A stretch of DNA of 41,601 nucleotides from Paenibacillus silvestris (GTDB taxonomy: Bacteria > Bacillota > Bacilli > Paenibacillales > NBRC-103111), in NCBI RefSeq assembly GCF_009882985.1, contig NZ_WTUZ01000034.1, positions 1 through 41,601 of the forward strand, given 5' to 3'. A program made the position numbers and the translations under genes. Position 1 is the first letter of the stretch. The number at the start of each line of letters is the position of its first letter. The notes beneath the pieces were generated by a model. That model did not search any database and was not told the origin of the DNA. It worked only from the letters and a program-made list of their open reading frames with translations. Below are positions 1 through 7,566 of the stretch, piece by piece.

Positions 1-88
1 GCTAAGCACCGAAGTGCTCCGCTCGACTTGCATGTATTAGGCACGCCGCCAGCGTTCGTCCTGAGCCAGGATCAAACTCTCCATTGTA
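1..88 (-). rRNA. 16S rRNA gene, 5' end only
   Basis: The reverse complement of the first bases reads GGAGAGTTTGATCCTGG followed by CTCAGGACGAACGCTGGCGG, the universal 5' end of bacterial 16S rRNA (the 27F primer region). The gene runs leftward off the window, so only about 88 bases are present. The exact mature 5' end, placed near 88, is an estimate. Confidence 0.97.
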
Positions 89-121
89 GAAAAGCTTAAT
101 TGTACTCATTGACTTGCTAGC

Positions 122-195
122 GAGATTTTGCAATCTCTTTTAAAGTCGATTACTCGACTGTGCTTATTCACTCGTTGTTCAGTTTTCAAAGATCA
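122..195 (-). promoter_or_regulatory. rRNA leader: boxA-like antitermination site and processing stem
   Basis: On the minus strand 195-172 reads TGATCTTTGAAAACTGAAC, the conserved boxA-containing leader found before 16S genes in Bacilli, where the Nus complex prevents early termination. A short inverted repeat (GAGATT-TTGC-AATCTC, 122-137) lies between it and the 16S start and may belong to the RNase III processing stem. Confidence 0.7.
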
Positions 196-237
196 ATTTC
201 TTTCCTTCACTGCCGTGTTACCGAAGCAGCGAAAAGT

Positions 238-266
238 AATATACCATGTCGAAATTTGATTTGCAA
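238..266 (-). promoter_or_regulatory. rRNA promoter P2 (proximal)
   Basis: On the minus strand a -35 TTGCAA (266-261) and a -10 TATATT (243-238) are separated by exactly 17 bp. It lies about 150 bp upstream of the 16S start and just before the boxA leader, as expected for the proximal promoter of an rRNA operon. Confidence 0.75.
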
Positions 267-337
267 GCATTTTTTTAAATTCTTTTTTCGACATGTTTCT
301 GAGTGCTGTATAACCTGTCTTTGAACGACAGATTAGG

Positions 338-366
338 AATATACCATGGTTCCACAAGGATTACAA
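338..366 (-). promoter_or_regulatory. rRNA promoter P1 (distal)
   Basis: On the minus strand a -35 TTGTAA (366-361) and a -10 TATATT (343-338) are separated by 17 bp. The sequence before the -10 (CCATGG-TATATT) closely resembles that of P2 (CATGG-TATATT), and the two promoters lie exactly 100 bp apart. Confidence 0.7.
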
Positions 367-392
367 CCTCTAAATTAGACTGCAAGCCCATG

Positions 393-431
393 AAAAAAAG
401 AACAAAGCTGTATCCCTACAACTTTGTTCTT
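393..431 (-). terminator. Rho-independent terminator of ecsAB
   Basis: Inverted repeat AAGAACAAAG (398-407) and CTTTGTTCTT (422-431), followed on the minus strand by a run of T. It lies 25 bp past the ecsB stop codon and separates it from the rRNA promoters. Confidence 0.85.
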
Positions 432-455
432 CCCTTTATAGTGTAGCACTCACCC

Positions 456-1676
456 TTAATACCAGCTTGTAAATACAGAAGAAGTCCCATAAGCCAACGG
501 AATTGCGGCCCCAATCATCACGATTGGTCCCCACCAAGTGAAGAAGGAAATCCCCAGACATAGACTAATCAGGATCAGTGCAGGCAGTACAAGTATAGGT
601 GTCGATAATTGGAGAGCCTGATGTTTCGCTGTATCCTGGATAGGAAAAAGGGTTAAAAATGGTGATCTTAATTCGTCTTTACAGAATGATTTCCTCCAGA
701 ATACCAACGCGATTGCGGCAACAATCCAGACCACAATTTTAAGACTACCTGGCATTATAAACATTGCCGCACTGATCAGAGCCGCAAATTGGATCGTTTG
801 CTTCCACTGCGTGCCATTTCTGAAGAAGGATTTTACTAACAAATCAGCGATTCCGTTACCAGCGCCTTTCCCCTTAAACAAGCGTTGCGAGTTTTTGAAA
901 AATAAAGGGCGTCTGCGCTTCGGTTTCCTTTTTCGCTCCGTAACACGAATTAACATCAAAGAAACGATCCGCATCCGTGAATCTCGCTCTCTGGCGATAT
1001 CAGCGAAGAAGGCCCCTTTCTCTTGCAAACGCAGCTTGCTTACCACCACAGCCAGTACGAGAAGTAGTAACAGAATCGCCCAAATATAAAGTGCGTTCTG
1101 AATGACCATTGCAACCAGCTCTTGATATACGAAGAACAGCCCTGCAAAAGCAACGATCCGCAATATCCAATGGAAGAATCCCTGCATGCGAAGGGCTACT
1201 AATTGGCGAAGCAAGCCTAGATTAATTTTCAGCAGATAGGTAAGCAACCACAAGGCAATAAGCTGAGGCACGCGAAAGCCATACGTCTGAACAAGCAAAG
1301 GAAGAAAAACGAGCACCAATAGAAGTGTTGTAAACCCCTGCAGCACAAGGGAGTATCGATGTCCAAGACGCATGAGATGCTGAAACCATCTCTGGTTCTG
1401 CCGAAGGAACAGCTGATCGCCTTCCTCTACAAAATACCGTATCGTTCCAAACCAAGTGAACAAATAAAAGACCAAGCCCACTAGAAACAACGTGATAAAG
1501 CTGAACCAAGCAGGCTGTGCAGCCCACCAGGAGTAATATTGATAACCAGCCACAATGATCAGCGGAATGACAAAATAGATCGCAATAACCCAATCCACCG
1601 CCATGCGTAACGCTTTATACTGAAATAACCAATCCGATCGAACTCGCCGGGCAAAAAGCTGAAAGCTATTTTTCAA
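456..1676 (-). CDS. ecsB: ABC transporter membrane protein EcsB
   Basis: This 406-residue polytopic membrane protein lies directly downstream of an EcsA-type ATPase, with 16 bp between them. It has many hydrophobic segments (about residues 28-50, 55-75, 110-130, 138-160, 165-215, 290-325, 360-400) and a basic cytoplasmic stretch rich in Lys and Arg near 245-265. Length and order match EcsB of Bacillus, the membrane half of the EcsAB transporter. Mutants of that transporter affect secretion, sporulation and competence, and its substrate is still debated. The start is TTG at 1676, preceded by a GAGGGGG site 8 bases upstream. It should be transcribed with ecsA and ends at the hairpin at 398-431. 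No ecsC is seen. Confidence 0.9.
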   Translation of the reverse strand: MKNSFQLFARRVRSDWLFQYKALRMAVDWVIAIYFVIPLIIVAGYQYYSWWAAQPAWFSFITLFLVGLVFYLFTWFGTIRYFVEEGDQLFLRQNQRWFQHLMRLGHRYSLVLQGFTTLLLVLVFLPLLVQTYGFRVPQLIALWLLTYLLKINLGLLRQLVALRMQGFFHWILRIVAFAGLFFVYQELVAMVIQNALYIWAILLLLLVLAVVVSKLRLQEKGAFFADIARERDSRMRIVSLMLIRVTERKRKPKRRRPLFFKNSQRLFKGKGAGNGIADLLVKSFFRNGTQWKQTIQFAALISAAMFIMPGSLKIVVWIVAAIALVFWRKSFCKDELRSPFLTLFPIQDTAKHQALQLSTPILVLPALILISLCLGISFFTWWGPIVMIGAAIPLAYGTSSVFTSWY

Positions 1677-1692
1677 AGTACGGTCCCCCTCT

Positions 1693-2406
1693 CTATAGTA
1701 AGGAATGGAAGCAGTCGAATAATGGCGCGTCCGGCATGCCGCTTTGTTCTTGAATGTCCTTCAGAGACCCATTAGCCACCAATCTGCCGCCTGACAGGAG
1801 CACAAATGAGCTGCAAATCCGTTCTGCCGTATCTAAAACATGGGTACTCATTAGAATCCCGGCACCACGCTTACGCTCCTCATCCAACATCCCTATGAAA
1901 TCTTTGATCGCCTTCGGATCCAATCCAATGAAGGGCTCATCAACAATATACACGTCTGGTTTATTCAAAAAACCTAGGATCAGCATAATTTTTTGCTGCA
2001 TCCCTTTGGAAAATTTGCCTGGTAATTGATGCTTCTCATCCAGCAGCCGGAACCTGTGCAAGAGATCATCCGCACGCTCCAGAAATACGGCTCGATCCAG
2101 TTCATAAACAGAAGCAGCGAATTCCATGTGCTCCCACAACGTCAACTCATCATACAGAATAGGATGCTCTGGAATATAAGCGTAGCTTTTTCGCTCACCC
2201 ATAAAAGAAACCTTCCCTTTGAAATCCTTCAACAAACCCAGGATGCTCTTCATCGTCGTGCTTTTGCCAGCTCCATTGGGACCTAACAGACCTACAAGCT
2301 CACCTTGCCGCACCTCAAAATGAATGTTTTTAATAATATCCGGAACCTCGTCATAACCAGCCTGATCTATATGTACTTCTAATACAGCTAATCGTTCTTC
2401 TGACAT
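1693..2406 (-). CDS. ecsA: ABC transporter ATP-binding protein EcsA
   Basis: This 237-residue ABC ATPase energises EcsB. Visible motifs are Walker A (GPNGAGKST), a signature (FSKGMQQK), Walker B ending VYIVDEP and the H-loop Thr-His in STH. The GLDP that follows Walker B is the usual D-loop region. An in-frame GTG lies 9 bases upstream (2415), but it sits almost on top of the AAGGGAAG ribosome site. The ATG at 2406 has normal spacing of about 8 bases and is preferred. The gene heads a two-gene operon with ecsB. A weak candidate promoter (TTGAAA, 16 bp, TAAAGA) lies about 40 bp upstream on the minus strand. In other Bacilli this gene often adjoins hit, which is absent here. Confidence 0.92.
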   Translation of the reverse strand: MSEERLAVLEVHIDQAGYDEVPDIIKNIHFEVRQGELVGLLGPNGAGKSTTMKSILGLLKDFKGKVSFMGERKSYAYIPEHPILYDELTLWEHMEFAASVYELDRAVFLERADDLLHRFRLLDEKHQLPGKFSKGMQQKIMLILGFLNKPDVYIVDEPFIGLDPKAIKDFIGMLDEERKRGAGILMSTHVLDTAERICSSFVLLSGGRLVANGSLKDIQEQSGMPDAPLFDCFHSLL

Positions 2407-2569
2407 TACGGTCACTTCCCTTCTACCCTCATCCTATATAACGCATCTTTACATTTCTGCCGCTTTTTTTCAAGCTATCAATCCCAGATGTATATAATTC
2501 TATGATTTGGTCAAATCTAGTATCTATTACTCTATCAATTCATCTACTAACAAAAAGGAGGTGCAGCAC

Positions 2570-2683
2570 ATGAAGACAGACACGAAAAAGAACGTCTTGC
2601 TCAATCGCTACCATTTTCTGATGTGGGCAAAAACAGGCGACACCATGTATTTGAAATTAATTGGAAACGCTATGTCACATTAA
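2570..2683 (+). CDS. uncharacterised 37-residue protein with its own terminator
   Basis: A 37-codon frame starts with ATG 7 to 8 bases after a perfect AAAAAGGAGGTG site (2554-2563) and ends with TAA 21 bp before a strong hairpin terminator. The product is basic at its start (MKTDTKKN), with an aromatic middle (NRYHFLMW) and a short hydrophobic patch (MYLKLIG). No signal peptide or Cys pair is seen. A TATAAT at 2493-2498 could be its -10, with a poor -35. It lies alone between divergent ecsA and the downstream sigma-54 activator gene. I do not recognise a family. The ribosome site, isolated position and terminator argue that it is real. Confidence 0.6.
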   Translation: MKTDTKKNVLLNRYHFLMWAKTGDTMYLKLIGNAMSH

Positions 2684-2704
2684 TTGAACTCATACCTATC
2701 AGCT

Positions 2705-2738
2705 AAAGCCGTTAAGGGCCCTGTCCCTTCGGCTTTTT
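2705..2738 (+). terminator. terminator after the 37-residue ORF
   Basis: Hairpin AAAGCCG (2705-2711) with CGGCTTT (2730-2736), plus an inner AAGGG/CCCTT stem, ending in TTTTT. It closes the small gene upstream and isolates the regulator gene that follows. Confidence 0.8.
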
Positions 2739-2825
2739 GGCGTTTCCACGTCATATTCATCTCCCGCCCGCATAAAATGTTAAGTGAACCAAGAAACCAT
2801 CCTTAGCGCGAGGGGGGTGTACATC

Positions 2826-4250
2826 ATGTCCGGGCAGAACGAGCATGGATCGGCTTATTTTGAAAAAATGTTGAATATCATTGATGTCGGTGTTCATCTC
2901 ATTGACCGTGAGGGAATCACTATTTTCTATAATGATAAGATGGCGGAAACAGATGGGCTGAAGCGTGAGCAGGTTGTCGGGAAAAATTTTTTTGAGCTGT
3001 TCCCTTCTCTAACCAACGATACGAGCACCTTCATGAAGGTTCTGCAAACGGGTATAGAACTCCGCGAGAAAATCCAAACGTATGTCAGCGTCACTGGCAA
3101 AAGAATTACCACAATTAACAGCACGTACCCGCTTCTGGAAAATGGGGAAATTATCGGCGCCCTTGAAGTGGCCAAAGATATTACAAGCATCGTTCATCTC
3201 CATGATCAAATTCTAGACCTTCGGCATCAAATTTACGAGTCCCCCTCCAAAGATAAGAAGATCACGAGCACCGCACGCTACCATTTCAGCGATTTAATTG
3301 GCAGTAATGAGGCCTTCCTTCAGACGATTTCCTTTGCTAAAAAAGCATCGCGTACAAGCTCGCCTGTTCTCATATGCGGCCCTACCGGCACGGGCAAAGA
3401 ATTAGTGGCCCAAAGCATCCATAATGCCGGGGCTCGCAGAAGCCGTCTTTTTATTGCGCAAAATTGTGCAGCTGTCCCCAACGAGCTCATGGAAGGCATC
3501 ATGTTCGGAACGGCAAGGGGCGCATTCACAGGGGCAATTGACCGTGCTGGCTTATTTGAGCAGGCGAATGGCGGGACGCTTTTGCTCGATGAATTGAACA
3601 GCCTGGATCTAGTGCTGCAGGCCAAACTGCTGCGCGTGCTGCAGGACGGCCTTGTTCGCCGGGTTGGGGGGACAAAGGAGCAGCAGGTGGATGTCCGCAT
3701 CATTACGGCCATGAACATTGATCCTAAGGAAGCCTTGGATAAAGGGCTCTTGCGCAGCGATCTTTTTTATAGGCTGAATGTCGTAAATCTAACGCTTCCT
3801 CCGCTCGCTGAACGCAAAGAGGATATTCCGATATTGACGAATCATTTTATAGATACATTCAATGACCTGTTTGGCATGAAAATTACGGGCATAGCGCCAG
3901 CAGCCATGCAGCGTTTGCTCGACTATCACTGGCCGGGAAATATTCGCGAGCTAAGCCATGCAATTGAATCGACCTATAATATGATGGAGCTGGAGTGCGA
4001 AATTATTGAAGAAGCTCACCTTCCCGCTTCGATTGCGGGGAACAATGCTCTCCGAATGGAGCAGCAGGTCGAGAAGTCGATGATCTCACGCGGATTAACC
4101 GACAAGGTGAAGCAGCTGGAAAAAGAAGCGATTGTGAATGCGCTCACTCACCATCAGTACAATATTACCCTCACCGCTCAAGCTCTCGGCATCAAGCGTC
4201 AAGCCCTGCAATATAAGCTTAATCGCTATGGCATCGTGAGAAAGCCTTAG
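2826..4250 (+). CDS. kamR: sigma-54-dependent activator, PAS-AAA+-Fis type (KamR/RocR-like)
   Basis: This 474-residue enhancer-binding protein has an N-terminal PAS sensor (about residues 10-120), an AAA+ domain with Walker A GPTGTGKE (185-192), the sigma-54-contacting loop GAFTGA (232-237), Walker B GGTLLLDE, and a C-terminal Fis-type helix-turn-helix near LTAQALGIKRQALQYKL. An in-frame GTG at 2784 is possible, but the ATG at 2826 follows an AGGGGGGTG ribosome site and is chosen. A terminator and then a -24/-12 promoter separate it from kamA. In Bacillus thuringiensis the kam locus is known to use sigma-54 with an activator of this class. Here it probably switches on kamA and the yokU operon in response to lysine or a product, which is inference. 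Confidence 0.88.
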   Translation: MSGQNEHGSAYFEKMLNIIDVGVHLIDREGITIFYNDKMAETDGLKREQVVGKNFFELFPSLTNDTSTFMKVLQTGIELREKIQTYVSVTGKRITTINSTYPLLENGEIIGALEVAKDITSIVHLHDQILDLRHQIYESPSKDKKITSTARYHFSDLIGSNEAFLQTISFAKKASRTSSPVLICGPTGTGKELVAQSIHNAGARRSRLFIAQNCAAVPNELMEGIMFGTARGAFTGAIDRAGLFEQANGGTLLLDELNSLDLVLQAKLLRVLQDGLVRRVGGTKEQQVDVRIITAMNIDPKEALDKGLLRSDLFYRLNVVNLTLPPLAERKEDIPILTNHFIDTFNDLFGMKITGIAPAAMQRLLDYHWPGNIRELSHAIESTYNMMELECEIIEEAHLPASIAGNNALRMEQQVEKSMISRGLTDKVKQLEKEAIVNALTHHQYNITLTAQALGIKRQALQYKLNRYGIVRKP

Positions 4251-4256
4251 TCTGTC

Positions 4257-4279
4257 AGACTCCGCAAGGAGTCTTTTTT
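4257..4279 (+). terminator. terminator of the sigma-54 activator gene
   Basis: AGACTCC-GCAA-GGAGTCT (4257-4274) followed by TTTTT. It lies 7 bp past the stop codon and before the kamA promoter, so kamA is a separate transcript. Confidence 0.88.
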
Positions 4280-4307
4280 GCGTTTTCCTTTTGGTGTGAG
4301 GAAATGT

Positions 4308-4323
4308 TGGCATGCTTTTTGCA
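4308..4323 (+). promoter_or_regulatory. sigma-54 (-24/-12) promoter of kamA
   Basis: TGGCAT-GCTTT-TTGCA matches the consensus TGGCAC-N5-TTGCW with correct spacing of the invariant GG and GC. It lies 39 bp before the kamA start. The same motif stands before yokU. rpoN and a sigma-54 activator gene are in the window. No clear activator binding palindrome was recognised upstream. Confidence 0.88.
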
Positions 4324-4361
4324 TCTTCTATTACTGAGCAAATATCAATACTGGAGGTGCC

Positions 4362-5798
4362 ATGATGGAACGACGTCACTGGAAGCAAGTTGCGCTATGG
4401 AAAAACGTCACGGATGAGCAGTGGAATGATTGGCTTTGGCAGCTGACACATACCATTCGTTCCTTGGATGATTTGAAAAAAGTCGTGAATCTAACCCCTG
4501 AAGAAGAAGAGGGCGTGCGTATCTCAACGCAAACGATCCCTTTGAATATTACCCCCTACTATGCATCCCTGATGAATCCTGATGATCCGAGATGCCCGAT
4601 TCGTATGCAATCTGTCCCTGTATCCGCCGAATTGCTGAAAACAAAATATGACCTAGAGGACCCTCTGCACGAGGATGAAGACTCCCCTACGCCTGGTTTA
4701 ACGCATCGGTACCCGGATCGGGTGCTTTTTCTAGTGACCAATCAGTGCTCCATGTACTGCCGTTACTGCACGCGCCGCCGATTCTCCGGTCAAGTGGGCA
4801 TGGGCGTTCCCAAGAAACAGTTGGATGACGCCATTGCGTATATCCGGAATACGCCTGAGGTGCGCGACGTTCTGCTATCTGGCGGGGATGGGCTGCTGAT
4901 CAATGACAATATTTTGGAATATATCCTGAAAAATTTGCGGGCGATTCCCCATGTCGAGATCATTCGGATCGGTACGAGGGCACCGGTTGTTTTTCCGCAG
5001 CGGATTACGGAGCATCTATGTACCATCATCAAAAAGTATCATCCTGTCTGGCTCAATACGCATTTCAACCACCCTCTGGAAATGACGGAAGAAGCGAAAA
5101 AATCATGCGCCATGCTCGCCGATGCTGGTGTCCCGCTGGGCAATCAGTCCGTAATTCTCGCGGGCATCAACGACAGCACCTATATTATGAAAAAGCTCAT
5201 GCATGATCTTGTAAAAATACGCGTGCGCCCTTATTACATTTACCAATGTGATTTGTCCGAAGGCATCGGCCATTTCCGGGCACCGGTATCCAAGGGGCTT
5301 GAGATTATCGAAGCACTGCGTGGACATACATCCGGATATGCGGTACCTACCTTCGTAGTCGATGCTCCCGGCGGCGGCGGCAAAATTGCGCTTCAGCCGA
5401 ACTATTTGATCTCGCAGAGCCAAGATAAGGTGATTTTGCGCAACTACGAGGGCGTCATCGTCGGGTACCCGGAGCCGAAGAACTATGTGCCTGGCCGAGC
5501 AGATGAGTATTTCAACGAAATCTACGGGATTGAGAAGCAGCCTGAAAGCACAGGCATTATCGCGCTGATGAAAGATGAAAAATTCAACTTGGTGCCAGAA
5601 AATTTGCACCGGATTGGCAGAAGGAAAGCCTACTCAGAGGCGCCAGAGCATGCCTCATTGAAGGACCGCCGGACGAAACGGGACGAAATGAAGGATAAGC
5701 TGATGAAGGCGCAGCAGAAGGAGGGTAAATCTGGTGCTGCGGAAGACAGCCCGCCGGAGGTGCTGGGTGAGGGTAAGGAGCCTAGTGCGGAGAGCTAA
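4362..5798 (+). CDS. kamA: L-lysine 2,3-aminomutase
   Basis: KamA is a radical-SAM, PLP-dependent enzyme converting L-lysine to L-beta-lysine (3,6-diaminohexanoate). The three iron-sulfur cysteines are C129, C133 and C136 (CSMYCRYC). The PLP lysine is probably K341 in the PGGGGKIALQPNY motif. SGGDGLL near 173-179 fits the family. At 478 residues it is longer than the clostridial enzyme (about 416) and resembles the Bacillus YodO form. The last 45 residues are highly charged and rich in Lys, Glu and Pro. GGAGGT precedes two tandem ATGs (4362 and 4365), and the second has better spacing. The sigma-54 promoter at 4308 controls it. A complex repeat and terminator follow. Confidence 0.96.
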   Translation: MMERRHWKQVALWKNVTDEQWNDWLWQLTHTIRSLDDLKKVVNLTPEEEEGVRISTQTIPLNITPYYASLMNPDDPRCPIRMQSVPVSAELLKTKYDLEDPLHEDEDSPTPGLTHRYPDRVLFLVTNQCSMYCRYCTRRRFSGQVGMGVPKKQLDDAIAYIRNTPEVRDVLLSGGDGLLINDNILEYILKNLRAIPHVEIIRIGTRAPVVFPQRITEHLCTIIKKYHPVWLNTHFNHPLEMTEEAKKSCAMLADAGVPLGNQSVILAGINDSTYIMKKLMHDLVKIRVRPYYIYQCDLSEGIGHFRAPVSKGLEIIEALRGHTSGYAVPTFVVDAPGGGGKIALQPNYLISQSQDKVILRNYEGVIVGYPEPKNYVPGRADEYFNEIYGIEKQPESTGIIALMKDEKFNLVPENLHRIGRRKAYSEAPEHASLKDRRTKRDEMKDKLMKAQQKEGKSGAAEDSPPEVLGEGKEPSAES

Positions 5799-5835
5799 AG
5801 GCGAGTAAGTGACGGAGGAGCTTGAGGCGGAGCGC

Positions 5836-6019
5836 TGAGGGAACTACGGTCCGCTAATCTGCAAGAAAGCGGCTTTCCGCCGCATCGCGGGGAACTACGT
5901 TCCCCTATTCGGCCATTTCCGGCTGAAATCCAGTCATTTCAGCGGAAATAAGGCCCTGTAGTCCCCATAGATGCCGAATTTGCCTTTTTTCGCTGAATTA
6001 GCGCCCTACAGTTCCCTCT
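5836..6019. repeat. four-unit palindromic element, family 1 (complete copy A)
   Basis: Two forward units contain GGAACTAC (5840, 5891) and two are inverted (cores starting at 5958 and 6008). Centres are at about 5846, 5897, 5959 and 6009, giving spacings 51, 62, 50. The outer arms share GAGGGAACT and GCTAAT with their inverted partner. The second unit is a perfect hairpin, GGGGAACTACGTTCCCC. The element fills the gap between convergent kamA and the aldehyde dehydrogenase gene. No protein is encoded. Confidence 0.8.
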
Positions 6020-6060
6020 TAGCACGCACGTGTGTTGCCATATTGCGCCAGAATAAACAA

Positions 6061-6107
6061 TGAAGGGGAGCCCCAAGTAGAACATTCTACTTAGGGGCTC
6101 CCCTTCA
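6061..6107. terminator. bidirectional terminator between kamA and the yod/gab operon
   Basis: A long, nearly perfect hairpin of about 22 bp per arm (TGAAGGGGAGCCCC, with complement GGGGCTCCCCTTCA) carries T-rich tails on both strands. It lies 26 bp past the aldehyde dehydrogenase stop and downstream of kamA, so it can stop both transcripts. Confidence 0.85.
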
Positions 6108-6132
6108 ACTTTTATCGATGGAGCAGTCAGCG

Positions 6133-7551
6133 CTACTTTTTAAAACAAATCAGCTTCAGCTCCGTCAGCTCTTCCACAGCGTACTTCACGCCTTCGCGCC
6201 CTGTGCCGCTCTCCTTGACGCCGCCATACGGCATATGATCTACACGGAAGGTGGGAATGTCATTAATCATGACGCCTCCCACCTCTAATGCTTCGGCAGC
6301 GGCAAACGCAGTCCGAATATTTTGCGTATAGATCCCCGCTTGCAGACCGTACCGGGAGTCATTAACCAGCGCTATCCCCTCCTCGACGGAGGCGATTTTA
6401 TTGATCATCACAACGGGAGCAAAAGCCTCCCGGCAGGAGATGCTGGACGCCGCTGCAACATGCAGCAGGACTGTCGGATGAACGACATTCCCCTCCTTCT
6501 TGTTGCCGGTGGCGACAACAGCTCCCGATTGCTCGGCATCCGCAATCCACTCCAACGCCCGCAAAGCTTCATGCGGAGCGATAACTGCCGACACATCCGT
6601 CTTGGGATCAAGCGGATTGCCTAATTGAAGCTGCTCCGTCTGCTTGACGAACTTCCCTACAAATTCGTCAAACTGCTGCTCATGCACATAAATCCGCTGA
6701 ATTGAAATGCATACCTGACCAGCATAGGAGAAAGCTCCTGTAACCGCCCGCGCGATCATGCTGTCCACATCCGTCCCTTGATCCACAATGAGCGCAGAAT
6801 TGGAGCCTAATTCTAAAATCACTTTCTTCAGACCTGCCTTACTTCGTATGGCAATCCCGACCTCAGGGCTTCCTGTGAAGGTCACCGCCTTCACTCTTGC
6901 ATCCGTCACCAGCTTATCGCCAATAACGCTCCCGCTCCCAGTTACAACGTTAAGCGCCCCTGCGGGGAGCCCCGCCTGCTGCAGAAGCTCCGCCAGCAAC
7001 AACGCAGAAAGCGGCGTCTGCCCGGCCGGCTTCAAAACAATTGTGTTGCCCGCAGCCAGCGCAGGCCCCACCTTATGCGCAACCAAATTCATCGGAAAGT
7101 TAAACGGTGTTATAGCCGCAATAACGCCTAGTGGCTGGCGGATCGTATACGCCACACGACCCTCCCCGCCAGGCGCTGCGTCCATCGGAATCGTTTCGCC
7201 GTGAATCCGCTTCGCCTCTTCCGCAGCGAACTTGTACGTTGCGATGGTTCGCTCCACTTCAAGCCTCGCTGTTTTCAGCGGCTTCGCCGCTTCAAGCGCG
7301 ATAATTCCAGCGCATTCATCCGCCCTCTCGCTGATTAAGGCCGCCAGCCGCTCCAATATCGCAGCACGTTCATGTGCCGGCATACGCGCCATCGAAGGTC
7401 TGGCTCGTTCAGCCGCCTCAAGGGCATACTGCACTTCAGCCGCTCCTGCGTAGGCAATCTCGGCAATTTGTTCACCGCTGTAAGGTGAGAATAAGGGCCG
7501 ATATTCGCCGGCTTCTACCCATCGGCCCTCAATGAATAAATGCTTCTTCAT
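6133..7551 (-). CDS. NAD(P)-dependent aldehyde dehydrogenase, probably succinate-semialdehyde type
   Basis: This 472-residue protein has the full aldehyde dehydrogenase site: N151 in PFNFP, K174 in LKPAGQTP, E247 in LELGSNS and the nucleophile C281 in GQVCIS. It is the last gene of the minus-strand operon, 15 bp after a GABA-type aminotransferase gene. Its likely job is therefore oxidation of succinic semialdehyde to succinate. That substrate is inferred from context, because sequence alone does not separate it from related semialdehyde or glyceraldehyde-3-phosphate dehydrogenases of this subgroup. The start is ATG 7551 after a GGGG-containing site. The terminator at 6061-6107 follows. Confidence 0.88.
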   Translation of the reverse strand: MKKHLFIEGRWVEAGEYRPLFSPYSGEQIAEIAYAGAAEVQYALEAAERARPSMARMPAHERAAILERLAALISERADECAGIIALEAAKPLKTARLEVERTIATYKFAAEEAKRIHGETIPMDAAPGGEGRVAYTIRQPLGVIAAITPFNFPMNLVAHKVGPALAAGNTIVLKPAGQTPLSALLLAELLQQAGLPAGALNVVTGSGSVIGDKLVTDARVKAVTFTGSPEVGIAIRSKAGLKKVILELGSNSALIVDQGTDVDSMIARAVTGAFSYAGQVCISIQRIYVHEQQFDEFVGKFVKQTEQLQLGNPLDPKTDVSAVIAPHEALRALEWIADAEQSGAVVATGNKKEGNVVHPTVLLHVAAASSISCREAFAPVVMINKIASVEEGIALVNDSRYGLQAGIYTQNIRTAFAAAEALEVGGVMINDIPTFRVDHMPYGGVKESGTGREGVKYAVEELTELKLICFKK

Positions 7552-7566
7552 CCTGTTTCCCCTTTT

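Noticed and set aside
89..455. tRNA genes near the rRNA operons
   Set aside because: No cloverleaf or T-loop (GTTCGA-type) sequence was seen here or in 40964-41533.
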